Below, in pieces: positions 14,488-14,871 of a stretch of DNA of 14,871 nt. The notes under the pieces are model-generated. The model searched no databases. It had not been told where the DNA came from and saw only the letters and a program-made list of their open reading frames with translations. A program made the translations under genes and the position numbers. Source of the stretch: an uncultured Rhodospirillales bacterium (lineage in GTDB: Bacteria; Pseudomonadota; Alphaproteobacteria; Acetobacterales; Acetobacteraceae); NCBI GenBank assembly GCA_903844785.1, contig CAIMVB010000346.1:1-14871 (forward strand), read 5' to 3'. Position 1 is the first letter of the stretch. Every line of letters begins with the position of its first letter.

Positions 14488-14575
14488 GACATCCCGGACT
14501 GGCGTTGCGCCGAAAGCATCTCGGCTACAGGCTTCTCGCCCTGGTATCAGGGGCCGTCAAGCAGGCCCCGCGCCT

Positions 14576-14758
14576 TTATGCCCAAGGGCCAAAGAGCGCC
14601 ATGATATCGGCAAGATGGGTACCACCGAGGAGAATGACATCATCGCCCGCACCACCATCAATCATGGCACCGAAGGCATCATCCAGCAGCGTGTCACGTC
14701 GTGCATTGCCCATAATTGCATCCTGGCCCTGCCGGGCTGAGTTGATAGTATCCCTCAA
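14576..14758 (-). CDS. Short ORF with one RTX-like calcium-binding motif, probably a fragment
   Basis: The frame between stops encodes up to 60 residues (TTG at 14758), or 45 from the ATG at 14713, which has AGGA upstream. It contains GNARRDTLLDDAFGAMIDGG followed by AGDDVILLGG, resembling the GGxGxDxxx nonapeptides of RTX calcium-binding proteins, with G-N-x-x-x-D-T-L as a typical lead-in. Real RTX proteins have many such repeats and are hundreds of residues long; here only one clear repeat and a half remain, followed by a non-RTX tail (LADIMALFGPWA). It is therefore most likely a relic of an RTX gene or a chance resemblance. It lies in the gap between the EamA gene and a plus-strand gene that begins at the window edge. 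Confidence 0.35.
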   Translation of the reverse strand: MRDTINSARQGQDAIMGNARRDTLLDDAFGAMIDGGAGDDVILLGGTHLADIMALFGPWA

Positions 14759-14827
14759 TTACCCCAGGCGCCCGCCCCCTGCGCTTTGGGCTTTCACCGC
14801 GCCTCAGTCCAGGGCAGAAGGGGGTCC

Positions 14828-14871
14828 ATGACCCCTGCAATCGCCTCTGCCCTCATGCCGCTCATGCGCGG
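14828..14871 (+). CDS. Probable start of a plus-strand gene running off the window
   Basis: An ATG at 14828 is preceded by a strong AGAAGGGGG ribosome-binding site at suitable spacing, and the frame stays open to the window end, giving MTPAIASALMPLMR. Fourteen residues are too few to identify a product. The support is the ribosome-binding site and the absence of another gene reaching this edge. Confidence 0.45.
   Translation, partial: MTPAIASALMPLMR

Noticed and set aside
1..14871. CRISPR arrays, riboswitches and complete insertion sequences
   Set aside because: No regularly spaced repeats, no recognisable cobalamin or other riboswitch upstream of eutB, and no paired terminal repeats around an intact transposase were seen.

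Overview
The window looks like chromosome of a moderately GC-rich alphaproteobacterium, most likely Rhodospirillales/Acetobacterales (Roseomonas-like). The grounds are the gene content (Bug-type tripartite tricarboxylate receptor, CaiB-type CoA transferase, EamA exporter, D-aminoacylase-like amidohydrolase, stand-alone eutBC), the codon style, and short intergenic gaps with many ATGA overlaps. Taxonomy is inference; no rRNA or marker gene is present.

Left part (1-6400), small-molecule catabolism. The 3' end of an amidohydrolase (D-aminoacylase type) is followed 11 bp later by a periplasmic Bug/TctC solute receptor with a twin-arginine-like signal. Convergent to these is eutB-eutC, the two subunits of B12-dependent ethanolamine ammonia-lyase, overlapping by ATGA. 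A ketopantoate-reductase-family gene diverges from eutB. Its stop codon overlaps the stop of a minus-strand pair of polysaccharide-deacetylase-fold genes. That pair also overlaps by ATGA, and its second member has lost two histidines that the first keeps.

Middle (6469-11102), accessory DNA. Two visibly more AT-rich minus-strand glycosyltransferase genes, one a TPR-GT4-C-terminal-domain fusion, sit 36 bp apart. Behind them is about 0.9 kb without an intact gene, holding what look like the 3' end of an IS481/IS3-type transposase and the 3' end of a tyrosine recombinase, plus 9- and 10-base homopolymer runs. This ends at an intact tRNA-Ser(GGA) gene. I read the stretch as the eroded remains of a tRNA-targeted island carrying surface-glycan genes.

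Right part (11103-14871), ordinary chromosome. It holds a gamma-carbonic-anhydrase-like hexapeptide protein and a family III CoA transferase on the minus strand, a divergent DUF952 protein, and a convergent EamA/DMT transporter. A very short ORF with one RTX-like GGAGDD motif follows, then the probable first codons of a plus-strand gene that runs off the edge.

I found no CRISPR array, rRNA, riboswitch or complete mobile element, and no convincing new multi-gene system. The most unusual points are the active/degenerate deacetylase pair and the decayed island next to tRNA-Ser. Start codons were reassigned at four genes where the longest ORF begins at TTG or at an unconserved extension.
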